Assembly: GCA_949287985.1 (NCBI GenBank)
Contig: CASEIN010000017.1
Coordinates: 1-64,000 of the forward strand
Direction: 5' to 3'
DNA: 64,000 nt
Source of the DNA: Mucispirillum schaedleri
GTDB lineage: Bacteria; Chrysiogenota; Deferribacteres; Deferribacterales; Mucispirillaceae
The notes under the pieces: model-generated
Databases searched by the model: none
Seen by the model: only the letters and a program-made list of their open reading frames with translations
What the model was told of the DNA's origin: nothing
In this document: piece by piece, positions 6,510 through 16,720 of the stretch
How positions within the stretch are numbered: the stretch's first letter is position 1
How the letters are laid out: each line of letters begins with the position of its first letter
Program-made: the position numbers and the translations under genes

Positions 6510-9500
6510 TTAACGTTTCATGTTAAGTAACTCTTGGATCATCTCATCGGAGGTAGAGATAACTTTAGAGTTTGATTGGTATGCCCTTTGAGTTGTAATC
6601 ATATTTACAAGCTCTGTTGATAAATCAACGTTTGAGTTTTCAAGCATAGATGCTGCAATTTCGCCTCTATCACCTGTCATTGGTTCGCCTATTGTAGCTT
6701 GACCTGATGCACCAGTTGCTTGGAACATAGTATCCCCTACTTTTTCAAGACCACGTTCGTTTACAAATGTTGCTAATGCTACTTGAGCTAATACTCTTGT
6801 TTGACCGTTAGAGTATGTACCTACAAGCTCACCTGCTGGGTTAAACATAGTTTGTTTTAAATCACCAACTGTATAACCATCTGTAGAAGCTCTAGTGATA
6901 CCGCCACCATTTGCTGCAATTGATAAACCATCGTTTGCACCTGCTGTACCTAAGTTTAATGCAATTGGGTTAATTGTATTTGTACCGTTTGCAGCAGAGA
7001 ACCTAAGTGTTGGGTTTGCAATTACTTTTGTAGGAACTGTAAACCTGTCATACATATGGCTTAAAGTACCGTCAGCATTAAACCTTAAAATAAGTTCGTT
7101 TTGGCTTGCACCGTTAATTGCTACATCATTTAATGGGTCATCAGTTTCGATTTCCATTCTCCATTCATTTAACTCTTCATTCCATAAGCTGAATGTGAAG
7201 TTAATGTTGTGTTTATTACCTTGTTCGTCATATATTTCCATAGTTTTATAAGCAATACCACCTTTTGCTGCAGTTACTGTTCCCTGCATTGCGTTATTGA
7301 AAATAGTGTTAGATTCTGTAGAACCACCTGTTGCTGTAATGGACAGGAAGTCTATATTGTTTCTAAGACCTTTTTCACCAGTTACTTTCATTACACCGTT
7401 TTCCATAGTAACGTTATCAAAAGTATTATGACCACCGTTTAAATCTATAAATTTTTCAAGAGCAAGCATATAATCTGCTATTGTGCTTGTAGCACCTATA
7501 GAGAAGTAGCCGTTATTAACGATTTCTTCACCATTTATGCTGCCTTTAAATTCCAGTGTAGATTGGTTTTCTACAAAGTTCATATAGTTACCGTTTTCAT
7601 TAAACAGGTTCATCATAAGTGTAGTATCATCTGCTGTTGTTAAGAACCTTTCAGATGTAATTGATTTACCAATACCTAATGCACCTGTTGTGCCTTCTGC
7701 AAACATATTATTGTTAAAAATATCACCTTTATTTGCTTTTTTAATTGTAAGCCCTGTAATATTATCAACTATATTTGAGCTTGCATCCATAGTTAATGTA
7801 GCACCAGCTGTTACAGTCTGACCTACCATACCGCTTGTTAACATTTCTTTTAAGAAAGGTTTTTTAGCAGTAGTTTCAATCCTAGTAATGTTAAGGTCTT
7901 GAGCTGCATTAGTATGAGTAACAGTTAATTGACCATCAGCAGTTATTTGAACATCTGCACCAGTAAAACCTCTAGCAGTTAAAGCAGTTTCTAATTGTGT
8001 TGCTAAACCAGCAGCATCAGTAAATACTGCTGTTGCAGCAGGTACTACGCCTGCAGCTGGACCGTTATTTGCACCATCATATTCTAATATGATAGGGTCT
8101 TGACCATCTACATAGAATATAAGCCTTTCTTCGTCTTGCATATGAAGAGTATCAGTATTTAAGTCTACAAGTGTGTTTTCTTGAGTATCTTGGAAGTTGT
8201 AAACAATTCTACCTTTACCTGCAATTTCTTGTACATCTAATGTAGATTGTACACCATTTAATATTTTTGGAGTAACAATACCGTTGTTTCCGTATGTATT
8301 AAATGAGTTATCAAATACCATTTTTAAGTATGTATTTGGGTCTTGTGTTGAGCCAGGAGCTCTATGCAATGTTGCTTCACCAAAGCTCATATCAAAGTTA
8401 GAGCCTGTTACAGAGAAGCTTAATTTATTACCGTCAAGACCAAATGATATACTGTTTGTAACCGCTACACCACCAATATTTTGACCTTGTAATTCTTGGT
8501 TTACAGCATCAGTAATAAGTCTGCCAAGTTCTTGGATAGTGTGGAACTGGCCCGGAGCTGTTGGGTTTACATTTTCAGTATATGTAAATGGTCCAATATT
8601 TAATGTTAAATTGTTAGCACCTGCTGGGTCCCAAACAGTAATACCTTGGAAAGATATACCTTCGCCTTCACCAAGACCAAAGTCGTTATCTAAGAACTCT
8701 GCATCAAAGCCATTTGGTACAACACCACCATTAATAGAGTTGCTTATTCTGTTAGTTAATTCTTCAATAGAAGTAAAGTCTTCTTGATAAGTTACTTCTT
8801 TTTGATAGCTTATTGTGCTTGAATATTCTGTTTTACCTGCTTTATATGTTGTAGCAAGTGGAGAAAGCAGTTTTGCAAGCTGAGAAGAACCACTGATACC
8901 TTGAATTTCAAATTCATGGCCATAGTTAGCTTCAATTGCAAATTTACCATCTTTAAATGTCATAGTTGCAATAGGCGTACCGTTAGTATTTTGTGCAGAA
9001 CCAACGTGTTCTTTTGTAGCTTGAGCAAATATATTGTTTACTTCTTGTAAGAAATCTTCAATAGAAGTATATTTACCATCACCCGGTGTACCACCACCAA
9101 GAGAGCTGTAGTTTAATGAATATGTAGAACCGTTAATTCTAAATGTAACGTTACCGTTAAGTTCACTGATACCTAAAGATGTACCATTTTCATCAGAAAG
9201 TTCACTCATAGCAGTATATAATGATGGGTTAGCTGAAATTCTTACTTTTTCACCTTCAGCTAAGTCCATAGCTGCACCACTACTGCTAAGCATAGTGCCT
9301 ATATCTTGTTTACCTGAGCCCTGAGTTAAAAGTTTACCATATGTTACAGTAGATGCTTCTGCACTAGTATCTAATGCACCAGACATATTGATTTCTGTAG
9401 ATTCTTTTGGTTTCATAACTTGGTAGTTAGTACCTAATACGATATCACCAACACCAACTTGTTTATTCATAACACCAGTATCTGGGTCTGCCATCCAGCC

Positions 9501-9911
9501 TTGCACTCTATACCCTGATGGAGTAGTTAATGTATTTGTGTTATCAAAGTTAAAGTCCCCTGCACGAGTATAGTAGTTTTCACCAACACCCTCACCGCGA
9601 ACTACGAAAAAGCCTGTACCTTGAATAGCTAAGTCTGTAGTACTTTGAGTTGATTTCACAACACCTTGAGCAAATATATTATCAACTGCTGCTAAATATA
9701 CACCGTTACCAACTTGACGAGGGTTAATACCACCTCTTGAATCTGTAGGTGTTTTACCACCAATTAAAGTTTGGCTCATTAAATCTTGGAAAACTGCACG
9801 TCCCATTTTAAAACCAATGGTATTTACGTTTGCAATATTGTTACCTAATACATCCATTGCTTTTTGGTTTACATCTAAACCACTAACTGCATTATACAAT
9901 GACCTTAACAT
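6510..9911 (-). CDS. flgE: Flagellar hook protein FlgE (unusually long)
   Basis: FlgE polymerises into the flagellar hook outside the cell. The N-terminus (MLRSLYNAVSGLDVNQKAMD then VLGNNIANVNTIGFK) and C-terminus (STELVNMITTQRAYQSNSKV then MIQELLNMKR) are the conserved D0/D1 parts. At 1133 residues it is more than twice the roughly 400 of enteric FlgE; the extra length is in the middle, rich in Thr, Asn and Gly, as in surface-exposed D2/D3 domains. A strong GGAGGTG Shine-Dalgarno precedes the ATG at 9911. It is the last gene of fliK-flgD-flgE, and all three must be secreted by the flagellar type III apparatus. Confidence 0.95.
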   Translation of the reverse strand: MLRSLYNAVSGLDVNQKAMDVLGNNIANVNTIGFKMGRAVFQDLMSQTLIGGKTPTDSRGGINPRQVGNGVYLAAVDNIFAQGVVKSTQSTTDLAIQGTGFFVVRGEGVGENYYTRAGDFNFDNTNTLTTPSGYRVQGWMADPDTGVMNKQVGVGDIVLGTNYQVMKPKESTEINMSGALDTSAEASTVTYGKLLTQGSGKQDIGTMLSSSGAAMDLAEGEKVRISANPSLYTAMSELSDENGTSLGISELNGNVTFRINGSTYSLNYSSLGGGTPGDGKYTSIEDFLQEVNNIFAQATKEHVGSAQNTNGTPIATMTFKDGKFAIEANYGHEFEIQGISGSSQLAKLLSPLATTYKAGKTEYSSTISYQKEVTYQEDFTSIEELTNRISNSINGGVVPNGFDAEFLDNDFGLGEGEGISFQGITVWDPAGANNLTLNIGPFTYTENVNPTAPGQFHTIQELGRLITDAVNQELQGQNIGGVAVTNSISFGLDGNKLSFSVTGSNFDMSFGEATLHRAPGSTQDPNTYLKMVFDNSFNTYGNNGIVTPKILNGVQSTLDVQEIAGKGRIVYNFQDTQENTLVDLNTDTLHMQDEERLIFYVDGQDPIILEYDGANNGPAAGVVPAATAVFTDAAGLATQLETALTARGFTGADVQITADGQLTVTHTNAAQDLNITRIETTAKKPFLKEMLTSGMVGQTVTAGATLTMDASSNIVDNITGLTIKKANKGDIFNNNMFAEGTTGALGIGKSITSERFLTTADDTTLMMNLFNENGNYMNFVENQSTLEFKGSINGEEIVNNGYFSIGATSTIADYMLALEKFIDLNGGHNTFDNVTMENGVMKVTGEKGLRNNIDFLSITATGGSTESNTIFNNAMQGTVTAAKGGIAYKTMEIYDEQGNKHNINFTFSLWNEELNEWRMEIETDDPLNDVAINGASQNELILRFNADGTLSHMYDRFTVPTKVIANPTLRFSAANGTNTINPIALNLGTAGANDGLSIAANGGGITRASTDGYTVGDLKQTMFNPAGELVGTYSNGQTRVLAQVALATFVNERGLEKVGDTMFQATGASGQATIGEPMTGDRGEIAASMLENSNVDLSTELVNMITTQRAYQSNSKVISTSDEMIQELLNMKR

Positions 9912-10004
9912 GAAAGCACCTCCGAATGCTTGTGAAGTATAATTTAGCGCCCCTCCAAATTATACCCAATTTTTTAATTTCTTTTATTTTTTTCTTTTAT
10001 TAAC

Positions 10005-10889
10005 TTATCTATTAATATTATATTTTCCTAAAAATGCCTGGGTATCTGTCCCTGATGAACCACCTTCTGTTCCACCAGTTCCACCTTCTGTGCCACCTGT
10101 TGAACCTCCATCTGATCCACCAGAACTGCCACCAGAACCACCGTCTGAGCCTCCGTCTGACCCACCAGAGCCACCATCACTAGGTTCTGGGTCATAAACA
10201 GAGTAAACATACTCACTAGAAACAACACCTGTGCCAATATCAAAGTATAAAACACCACCTGACATTTTAACACCTTGAACAACACCTGTACCGTATTCCT
10301 GAACTTCTATCATTTCACCGCTTGTGTTATAAGCTTGAACTTCAAAATAGTATGTGCCATCAGGAACTTCTACACCTCCAACACCTGTGCCGTCCCAGTG
10401 GATAACGTTTTCACCGCTTACTAAATCTTTATCTGGTTTAACAACTGCAACCACTGCACCTTCTTCGTTATAGATGTTAATTTGTGATTTACCAGCTGCT
10501 GCATCTTCTGCCAAATAAAAGGAAATATTTTTTAAACTGTCACCACCAACTGTTACTGTGTTTGTTTGGTATTCAATTTCTTTACCAATGAACCCAGCAC
10601 CTGCAGTTAAAGAACTGTTATTGTAAGACTGCATAGCTAAGTGCTCTAACATTTTCTCTAAAGATGAATTCATAGTAGTCATCTCATTTAATTGAGAAAA
10701 TGCTGTAGTCTGACTCATAAACTCAGCATTATCTGTTGGGTTTAATGGGTCTTGGTTTTGAAGCTGAGTAACAAGCAGGTTTAAAAAATCCTGTTGGTCC
10801 ATCTCCGCATCGCCTACGCCATCTTTTGTATTGTTTACTTGCTGAGTCACTGTTGTTGGCTCAAGCTTTCCTAATAAATTTGGTTGCAT
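10005..10889 (-). CDS. flgD: Flagellar hook assembly (cap) protein FlgD
   Basis: FlgD forms the temporary cap that guides hook growth. The conserved N-terminal motif is present (MDQQDFLNLLVTQLQNQDPL, NPTDNAEFMSQTTAFSQLNE), followed by the FlgD tudor/FnIII-like region (ISFYLAEDAAAGKSQINIYN, VIHWDGTGVGGVEVPDGTYY). At 294 residues it exceeds the usual 220-240 because of a C-terminal tail of about 55 residues made almost entirely of Gly, Ser, Asp, Thr and Glu (repeating SDGGSGG / TEGGTGG units). It starts 15 bases after fliK and has a GAGG Shine-Dalgarno. Confidence 0.93.
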   Translation of the reverse strand: MQPNLLGKLEPTTVTQQVNNTKDGVGDAEMDQQDFLNLLVTQLQNQDPLNPTDNAEFMSQTTAFSQLNEMTTMNSSLEKMLEHLAMQSYNNSSLTAGAGFIGKEIEYQTNTVTVGGDSLKNISFYLAEDAAAGKSQINIYNEEGAVVAVVKPDKDLVSGENVIHWDGTGVGGVEVPDGTYYFEVQAYNTSGEMIEVQEYGTGVVQGVKMSGGVLYFDIGTGVVSSEYVYSVYDPEPSDGGSGGSDGGSDGGSGGSSGGSDGGSTGGTEGGTGGTEGGSSGTDTQAFLGKYNINR

Positions 10890-10904
10890 TTTTTTCCTCT
10901 TTAC

Positions 10905-13457
10905 TTAAGCATAAATACCTGATGCCTTTTTATTAGCAACTTCTGTGCCAACTTCTAAGTCATTATCCTGTTCTTTGAAATTTCTTCCTTTTTGTGCATG
11001 TTTAGAAGTTCTTCTGCCCTGCTCGTCACCATTTTGACCTTTGCTCATTGCATCATTAAAGGCAAACTCCATATTATCTACTACTATTCCTTTTTCAGAA
11101 AGCTGATTTTTAAACATATCGCTTTGAGCCATAATTAATTTGTGGCTTTGTTCGTTATCTGATAAAAATTTTGCAGTAATTTTGCCACCAGTTTCTGTTA
11201 ACTGTATTTGTAATTTACCAAGATTTTCTGGTGTTAAAACTACTGTAAGTTTAGACTGCCCTTTACTAACAGATGACTGCATAGTGCGAACAAGCCTTTC
11301 AATATCCCTTACATCTTTCATATTATAAGGTGCTGCAGCTTCTTTTGTTTGTGCAGCTTCATATTTAGCATTTGCTTCACTGCTTGATTTTAAAAAGTAG
11401 TTGAAATTATTTCCTTTATCCTGAGTATTAGTAGAAAAATTTTCCCCTGCTTTATTTTGCATAGTAAAAAATTCTTTTTGGGCATTATTATTTGAAAGCC
11501 CTTTAGATGTATCTGTTAACTGAACTCTTTGAGCTTTAGCTTCTAATTTTTCTTGAGCTTGGCCTCTTAAGCTTTCAGTTACTTCCACATTAGCAGTTTT
11601 AAATTCTTTTTTAATATCTTTAATAGAAGCTGCATCTACTTGTTTTGCACTATCTTTTGAAATTTTTTCGCCTATTTCTTTACCTGTTGTTATTTCATCT
11701 TCCAGTGCTGCTTCCTGCATTGCTGCTTCATCAATTATTTCTTCTGCTTTATTAACTGTATCTTTTAAAACTTCAGCCTGTGGATTTGCAGTTTTTTGTT
11801 GTGCAGCAGGTTGGTTTTGTTGTGCAGCAGGTTGGTTTTGTTGTGATATTTTTTGTGTATCATTTTGTGCAGTATTTATTTTACCATCACTAGTAGTTTT
11901 AACTTGTTCTTCATCTTGCAGTGGCATTGCTGTTAATTCTTCAACATTTTCAACTTCTGTATCTACTACTGCAACATTTTCAGTATTAACATCTGTTGTT
12001 TTTACATTTTCTGATTTAACTGTTTGGCTGTTTAATACTGCAGCTGTAAATGATTCTAATGACGCATCATCTTGGCTAGCAAGCATATTATCATCTGTAT
12101 TATTAATAGCCATATCTTCTTCAGAATTTACTTCTAGCTTAATTTCACCGTCTGTTTCCACAGTTACTTTAAGCTGTTCATCAGTTTTTATACCTGCTGT
12201 ATCTTTAATATTTTCCATTGGGTTTTCTTCAGATACTTCAAGGCTTTCAATAATATCAGCAATATTTATATTTTCTGCTGTATCTAATGTTTCTAAATTA
12301 GCTGTATCAAGATTTTCATCACTTAAACCTTCTGCTTTTAATGATGCTTTAATGTATGATAAAATATCTTTTGCAAGAGATAATTTATCCTGCCCTTTTA
12401 TATCTTCACTATTAACTGCTTCTTCAATTAATGATGCTATTTTATCAATAACTTTATTTAATGATTGATTATCCATATTTGCATTTTCAGTTTGAGCTAA
12501 TTCTTTTATATCTTCTACTATCTCATCTGCTGTATTTGTGATTTCATTATTATTTATGTCTTCTGCTATATTATTTTTATTTAATAAAGCAATTTTTTCC
12601 TGTAACACATCAAATGCACTATCTAATGATTTATCATCAGTATTGCCCATTACTATTTCTGAAAGTTTTGATAATATAGAAGTTTCATCAGCAGCATCAA
12701 TATTTAATACTTCCAAATTTGAAAGAGTATTATTTAAATAATTTTCAAGGTCTGCAAGTTCTTCTTGTGGTAAATTTTGCAGTGCTTCAACAATGCTTTT
12801 AAGTGAATCTTTTAATTCTTCACTTATTTCTAAATCTTCTATCATCATATTAACATCAACATTTTCTTCGTTAGAATCTGTTACTTCTTCAGTAGATGCA
12901 GATTTGGAAGCAGTTTGTAAAAGCATTAATAAATCTTTTATAGATACTTCTTCTTTTTTATTTTCTTCTGATACATTAATTTGTTCATCTTCCTGTGGAG
13001 CTTTACTTACATTATTTTGTGTTCCTGCTTTAAACTCTTTAACATCTTTTTTCTCAAAAACATTTTTACCATCAATATTGTTTTCTTCTTTTCTGTTTCT
13101 TCTGCCAACATTATTATTTTCATTAGTATATGATTTGCTTTCTACAGCTTCATATGATTGCCTGTATTTGTCATATCTGTTATCTTTTGCTCTTTCTGAA
13201 TATGGCGAATAGGAATTTTTTTCACTATATGAGCTTTGAGCATTTTTTTCACTGTATAAACTGTATGAATTTTTTTCACTATAGCTTTTTATCTCAATTT
13301 CATTACTACTTTTAGAATTTGCCAAATAGCTTGTCTGTTCTTTCATACTATCCATTAAAGATTTGAAAGAATCACCAGTAATATCAGTATTTTCTGCAAA
13401 TGATGGTAATAATGACTGGCTGTTATTTGTTTTGTTTAAAGCGTTGATGTTTATCAT
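10905..13457 (-). CDS. fliK: Flagellar hook-length control protein FliK
   Basis: FliK measures hook length and switches the export gate to filament substrates. The C-terminal Flg_hook domain is recognisable near residues 715-800 (RDIERLVRTMQSSVSKGQSK, LTVVLTPENLGKLQIQLTE, MFKNQLSEKGIVVDNMEFAF). The rest of the 850 residues is low-complexity and acidic with long predicted helices, consistent with a molecular ruler for a long hook. Near the N-terminus a short unit (YSEKNSYS-like) is repeated four times, and QNQPAAQQ is repeated further on. The frame extends to 13499, but the ATG at 13457 has a GGAGG Shine-Dalgarno at the right distance. First gene of the hook operon. Confidence 0.85.
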   Translation of the reverse strand: MININALNKTNNSQSLLPSFAENTDITGDSFKSLMDSMKEQTSYLANSKSSNEIEIKSYSEKNSYSLYSEKNAQSSYSEKNSYSPYSERAKDNRYDKYRQSYEAVESKSYTNENNNVGRRNRKEENNIDGKNVFEKKDVKEFKAGTQNNVSKAPQEDEQINVSEENKKEEVSIKDLLMLLQTASKSASTEEVTDSNEENVDVNMMIEDLEISEELKDSLKSIVEALQNLPQEELADLENYLNNTLSNLEVLNIDAADETSILSKLSEIVMGNTDDKSLDSAFDVLQEKIALLNKNNIAEDINNNEITNTADEIVEDIKELAQTENANMDNQSLNKVIDKIASLIEEAVNSEDIKGQDKLSLAKDILSYIKASLKAEGLSDENLDTANLETLDTAENINIADIIESLEVSEENPMENIKDTAGIKTDEQLKVTVETDGEIKLEVNSEEDMAINNTDDNMLASQDDASLESFTAAVLNSQTVKSENVKTTDVNTENVAVVDTEVENVEELTAMPLQDEEQVKTTSDGKINTAQNDTQKISQQNQPAAQQNQPAAQQKTANPQAEVLKDTVNKAEEIIDEAAMQEAALEDEITTGKEIGEKISKDSAKQVDAASIKDIKKEFKTANVEVTESLRGQAQEKLEAKAQRVQLTDTSKGLSNNNAQKEFFTMQNKAGENFSTNTQDKGNNFNYFLKSSSEANAKYEAAQTKEAAAPYNMKDVRDIERLVRTMQSSVSKGQSKLTVVLTPENLGKLQIQLTETGGKITAKFLSDNEQSHKLIMAQSDMFKNQLSEKGIVVDNMEFAFNDAMSKGQNGDEQGRRTSKHAQKGRNFKEQDNDLEVGTEVANKKASGIYA

Positions 13458-13554
13458 AGTCAAACCTCCACGCCCTGATATTAGCAAATAACAAGCCAAA
13501 ACTTATAAATAAGATTTGTATAAAAGAATTACTTAATACTTATATATATAAAAC

Positions 13555-14456
13555 TTACTGCTTTAACCATATTCTATTATTTAATTCTAAAATTTCTACA
13601 AGACTTATAATATAATTAATCTCATAATAAAATAACTTGATTTGCTCCTTAACATTTTCTTTTTTTTCCATATCTAAAAACTGCATTCCTGGAAATGCTA
13701 TATACATTTTATTATCTATAAAGGTTATAGTAATTTCCTTAATATGTTTATCAAAGGATTTAAGTTTTATAATATGCTCAATAAATTCTGGAGATAATAT
13801 ATATAAGGCTTCTTGAATATCTGTAGAGTATACAGTAAATAATTTGTTAAAATCTTGATTTTCAAGAGTTATTTTTTCATACTTATCACCTAAAACACCT
13901 TTGTATATATTTTTGTTTTTCCAGTAAAATATTTATTAAAATCAAGAGTTACTAATGTGCCTGTATATGCAGGAACGTATGCTACGATGTTATTATAGTT
14001 ACCCCTGTTCTCTACTAATATATATGAAATCTTCATAGAAGTCTTGCCTATTATAGCCTGTATTAAATCACTTGAACTATATTTATCTATTCTATCATCA
14101 TACACTTCTGCTTTTTTAAATTCATCTTCTGTATGACCAGCTTGTGTTGTATATGTAAGATTAGAATTAATAAGTGAAAGCAGTTCTGGAACAACTGACT
14201 GTTTATATTTACTATTAAGTTCTCTAATACTATAAACTCGTTGAAAATACAGCAGTATACACATTCCAAGACCCATATGTAACAAATATTCTGCTTTGTC
14301 TTTATAAGAAAATGCTTCATACGTTAAATAAATTGCAAAAAGCATAAATAATATACTTAAAATAATAAATCTAATGTTAATCTGTTTCTTACTATTTTTA
14401 ATATCTTCTTCTAATGTGCTAAACTTTCTATAAATTTCTTCAACTTTATCTTCCAT
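13555..14456 (-). pseudogene. DUF3137-family membrane protein, one frameshift
   Basis: Starts at ATG 14456 (GGGAG Shine-Dalgarno) with a helical N-terminus and two transmembrane segments (about residues 30-48 and 58-76). It runs to a TAG at 13890 just after FNKYFTGKTKIY. In the -1 frame the DUF3137 homology goes straight on: KGVLGDKYEKITLENQDFNK, LFTVYSTDIQEALYILSPEF, ITFIDNKMYIAFPGM, to TAA at 13555. One base has been lost near 13897-13915, beside two T5 runs. It may be a mutation, a sequencing error, or frameshifting; the site is not a standard slippery heptamer. DUF3137 proteins have no firm function. It lies downstream of the AAA ATPase on the same strand. Confidence 0.8.
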
Positions 14457-14535
14457 ATAAACTCCCAAACATATGAATAAATAATAAAAATTTTATAATA
14501 TGTTTATATGATTAATTCAACGAAATTATTAATAT

Positions 14536-14570
14536 CAAAAATAAACCCCTTTACTTATTTTGTAAAGGGG
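14536..14570 (-). terminator. Terminator of the double-AAA ATPase gene
   Basis: Minus strand CCCCTTTAC / GTAAAGGGG, 9 bp with a 7-base loop, followed by TTTATTTTT. It lies 8 bases past the ATPase stop codon, separating it from the DUF3137 gene. Confidence 0.88.
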
Positions 14571-14577
14571 TAGTCAA

Positions 14578-16608
14578 TTAAAAACCAACGCTTTTTGGGA
14601 AGTATTGTTCCTTATACTTTTGCTCTATCAATGCTAAATTTACAATTTCAGAGCCTTTTATATTTTCCATGAATTTGACTTTTGAAATAATTACAGCAAT
14701 ATCACCTGCTGTAATTTTTTGTATGTTTTTAAATTTATCATCTAACCCACTAAAATCCACCTGTGGAAAAAAGTATTCAAAAGCCTGCTTTATTTTATTT
14801 TGTGCAATAGATTTAAACTCTACTTTCCAGTTAAACCTTCTCATGGCTGCCATATCAAACTGCTTTACAAAATTTGTTGTAGCAATAAATACTCCTTTAT
14901 ATCTATCAAGCTGAGCTAAAAATTCATTTACTTGAGAAACTTCCCAGCTTCGAGTTGCCCCACGCCTATCAGAAAGCAAAGAATCTGCCTCATCAAATAT
15001 TAGCACCATATTATTTTTTGTGGCTTCTTTAAATGCTTTTGCAATATTTGCTTCAGTTTTACCAATATAAGGGGATAAAAAATCATAAACTGATACGGTT
15101 TTGTGGTCAAAGCCTGTTAATTCTGCTAAAAAGCGTGCAAATTCTGTTTTACCAGTTCCCGGCTCTCCATGAAAAAGTATGGCACAGCGTTCTTTTTCTT
15201 CCATATTTTTATAATGCTCAATGTATGACTTAATGGTATCTGATGCAATATCTGTATTTAAAAACTCCATATTAAAATTTGATTTTGGCTCAAATTTCGT
15301 GATACTATTTTTATTTCTTAAATTACTATGGCTTTCTAATATGCTTTCAAACATTTTTTTACGTTTTTCTTTACTTCTATAACAACGTACAGCACTATCA
15401 ACTGCTTTTGAAACGATACCTATTGGCAGGCTGTATTTTTTTGCATGTTCTTTTATTTCCTGCTCTGTTAATATTTTTTCAATATCTATTATATTTTTTT
15501 GCCAAAGCACAGCATTTTCTTTATCAGATAAATCAGAAAATCTTATAATATAATGAAATCGCCTTAATACTGATTTATCTGCATATTCTAATGTATTTGT
15601 TATAAATATACAGGGTTTATCAATATCATCTAAATCTTTATTAAGCTTAGCTTTTTTGCTGTCTTTCATAAAATCAAACATACCTTCATTTAATAAATCA
15701 TCTGCTTCATCAATGATTAACACTTCATCATAGGATATACACCTTGAAGCAATCCATAAATTTTCATTTTCATCAAGAGTATAAGGCGCTTTGCAAGCAC
15801 ATTCTGCTAAACTTTTTGCAAAGGAAGTTTTACCTGTGCCTGAAGCACCATAAAGTAAAATTTTTACATCTGGCACTTTTTTCATCATGGTAATGGCATT
15901 ATTTCTTATATGCTCATCAAGAAAAAAGCTTTCTATTTCATAATCACCATATTCTTTTGTGCATAAATAATCTAATAGACTTTTACTGTCTGTGGATAAA
16001 TATTCCATAACTGTATCTGATAAATCAAACCTATTACGCCCAGTGATTATTTCATTATATATCACATTGCTTTTATAGCTTAATAATTTATTTATTTTAC
16101 TCTTTGGTATATCTAAAAAATATTGGATAGAACTATCTCTATCAAACTCATATTCACAAAAATCCCAATCATAAGTTCTTTTTAAGTAGAAAAAAGTGAT
16201 AATTTCAAGTTCTTCAGAAGAAAGGTCAAATATGTTTGAAAGTTGTTTCACTTTTTTTAACACAAGATTATTAGATTTTACTGTATATATATATTTTTTA
16301 ATGATACTAAATATTTCTTTCTGCCCATTTCTTGAAAGATGAATACATGCTCTTGAAAATGATTTGCTATGCTGAAAAGATTTAAACATTAACTTCTTAA
16401 TATCACCATCTATTTCTGTATCGCTTTGAATTATTTTATTTATCTTCACTAATAATTCTTTTGGTAATAGGGTAATAAATAGATTCCATAAATCTTCACT
16501 AATGTTATAAAGGTCTATATTACGAAATAAATTTTTAGTATAGTTTGTAACAATTACCTTTTCTTCTGCTGTAAAACCTTGATTTTTCATTGCCCTTCTT
16601 CTTCTCAT
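14578..16608 (-). CDS. Tandem AAA+ ATPase (two AAA domains)
   Basis: A 676-residue ATPase with two AAA modules. Module 1 has Walker A GASGTGKTS from about residue 254 and Walker B VLIIDEADDLL. Module 2 has Walker A GEPGTGKTE from about residue 481 and Walker B MVLIFDEADSLLSDRRGATR, then a sensor-1 Asn in FIATTNF and an arginine-finger region (AAMRRFNWKVEF). The first 240 residues are helical and not recognised. The N-terminal part and overall plan recall stand-alone AAA proteins of the SpoVK/Cdc48-like group, but I cannot assign a substrate. Start ATG 16608 chosen for the GGAG 8 bases upstream. It is transcribed alone. Confidence 0.85.
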   Translation of the reverse strand: MRRRRAMKNQGFTAEEKVIVTNYTKNLFRNIDLYNISEDLWNLFITLLPKELLVKINKIIQSDTEIDGDIKKLMFKSFQHSKSFSRACIHLSRNGQKEIFSIIKKYIYTVKSNNLVLKKVKQLSNIFDLSSEELEIITFFYLKRTYDWDFCEYEFDRDSSIQYFLDIPKSKINKLLSYKSNVIYNEIITGRNRFDLSDTVMEYLSTDSKSLLDYLCTKEYGDYEIESFFLDEHIRNNAITMMKKVPDVKILLYGASGTGKTSFAKSLAECACKAPYTLDENENLWIASRCISYDEVLIIDEADDLLNEGMFDFMKDSKKAKLNKDLDDIDKPCIFITNTLEYADKSVLRRFHYIIRFSDLSDKENAVLWQKNIIDIEKILTEQEIKEHAKKYSLPIGIVSKAVDSAVRCYRSKEKRKKMFESILESHSNLRNKNSITKFEPKSNFNMEFLNTDIASDTIKSYIEHYKNMEEKERCAILFHGEPGTGKTEFARFLAELTGFDHKTVSVYDFLSPYIGKTEANIAKAFKEATKNNMVLIFDEADSLLSDRRGATRSWEVSQVNEFLAQLDRYKGVFIATTNFVKQFDMAAMRRFNWKVEFKSIAQNKIKQAFEYFFPQVDFSGLDDKFKNIQKITAGDIAVIISKVKFMENIKGSEIVNLALIEQKYKEQYFPKSVGF

Positions 16609-16720
16609 AAAAAACACTCCTTTATTCTTTTATTAAGTATATTATATTCAGAGCTACGACAATATATGTCGCTATTATAATTTTAAAAAAAATCATAATA
16701 TACGCGTTCTATTGATGTAA

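Noticed and set aside
13890-13920. Programmed -1 frameshift in the DUF3137 gene
   Set aside because: The direction (-1) fits, but no X XXY YYZ heptamer is in the right phase and no following pseudoknot was evident; mutation or read error is simpler.
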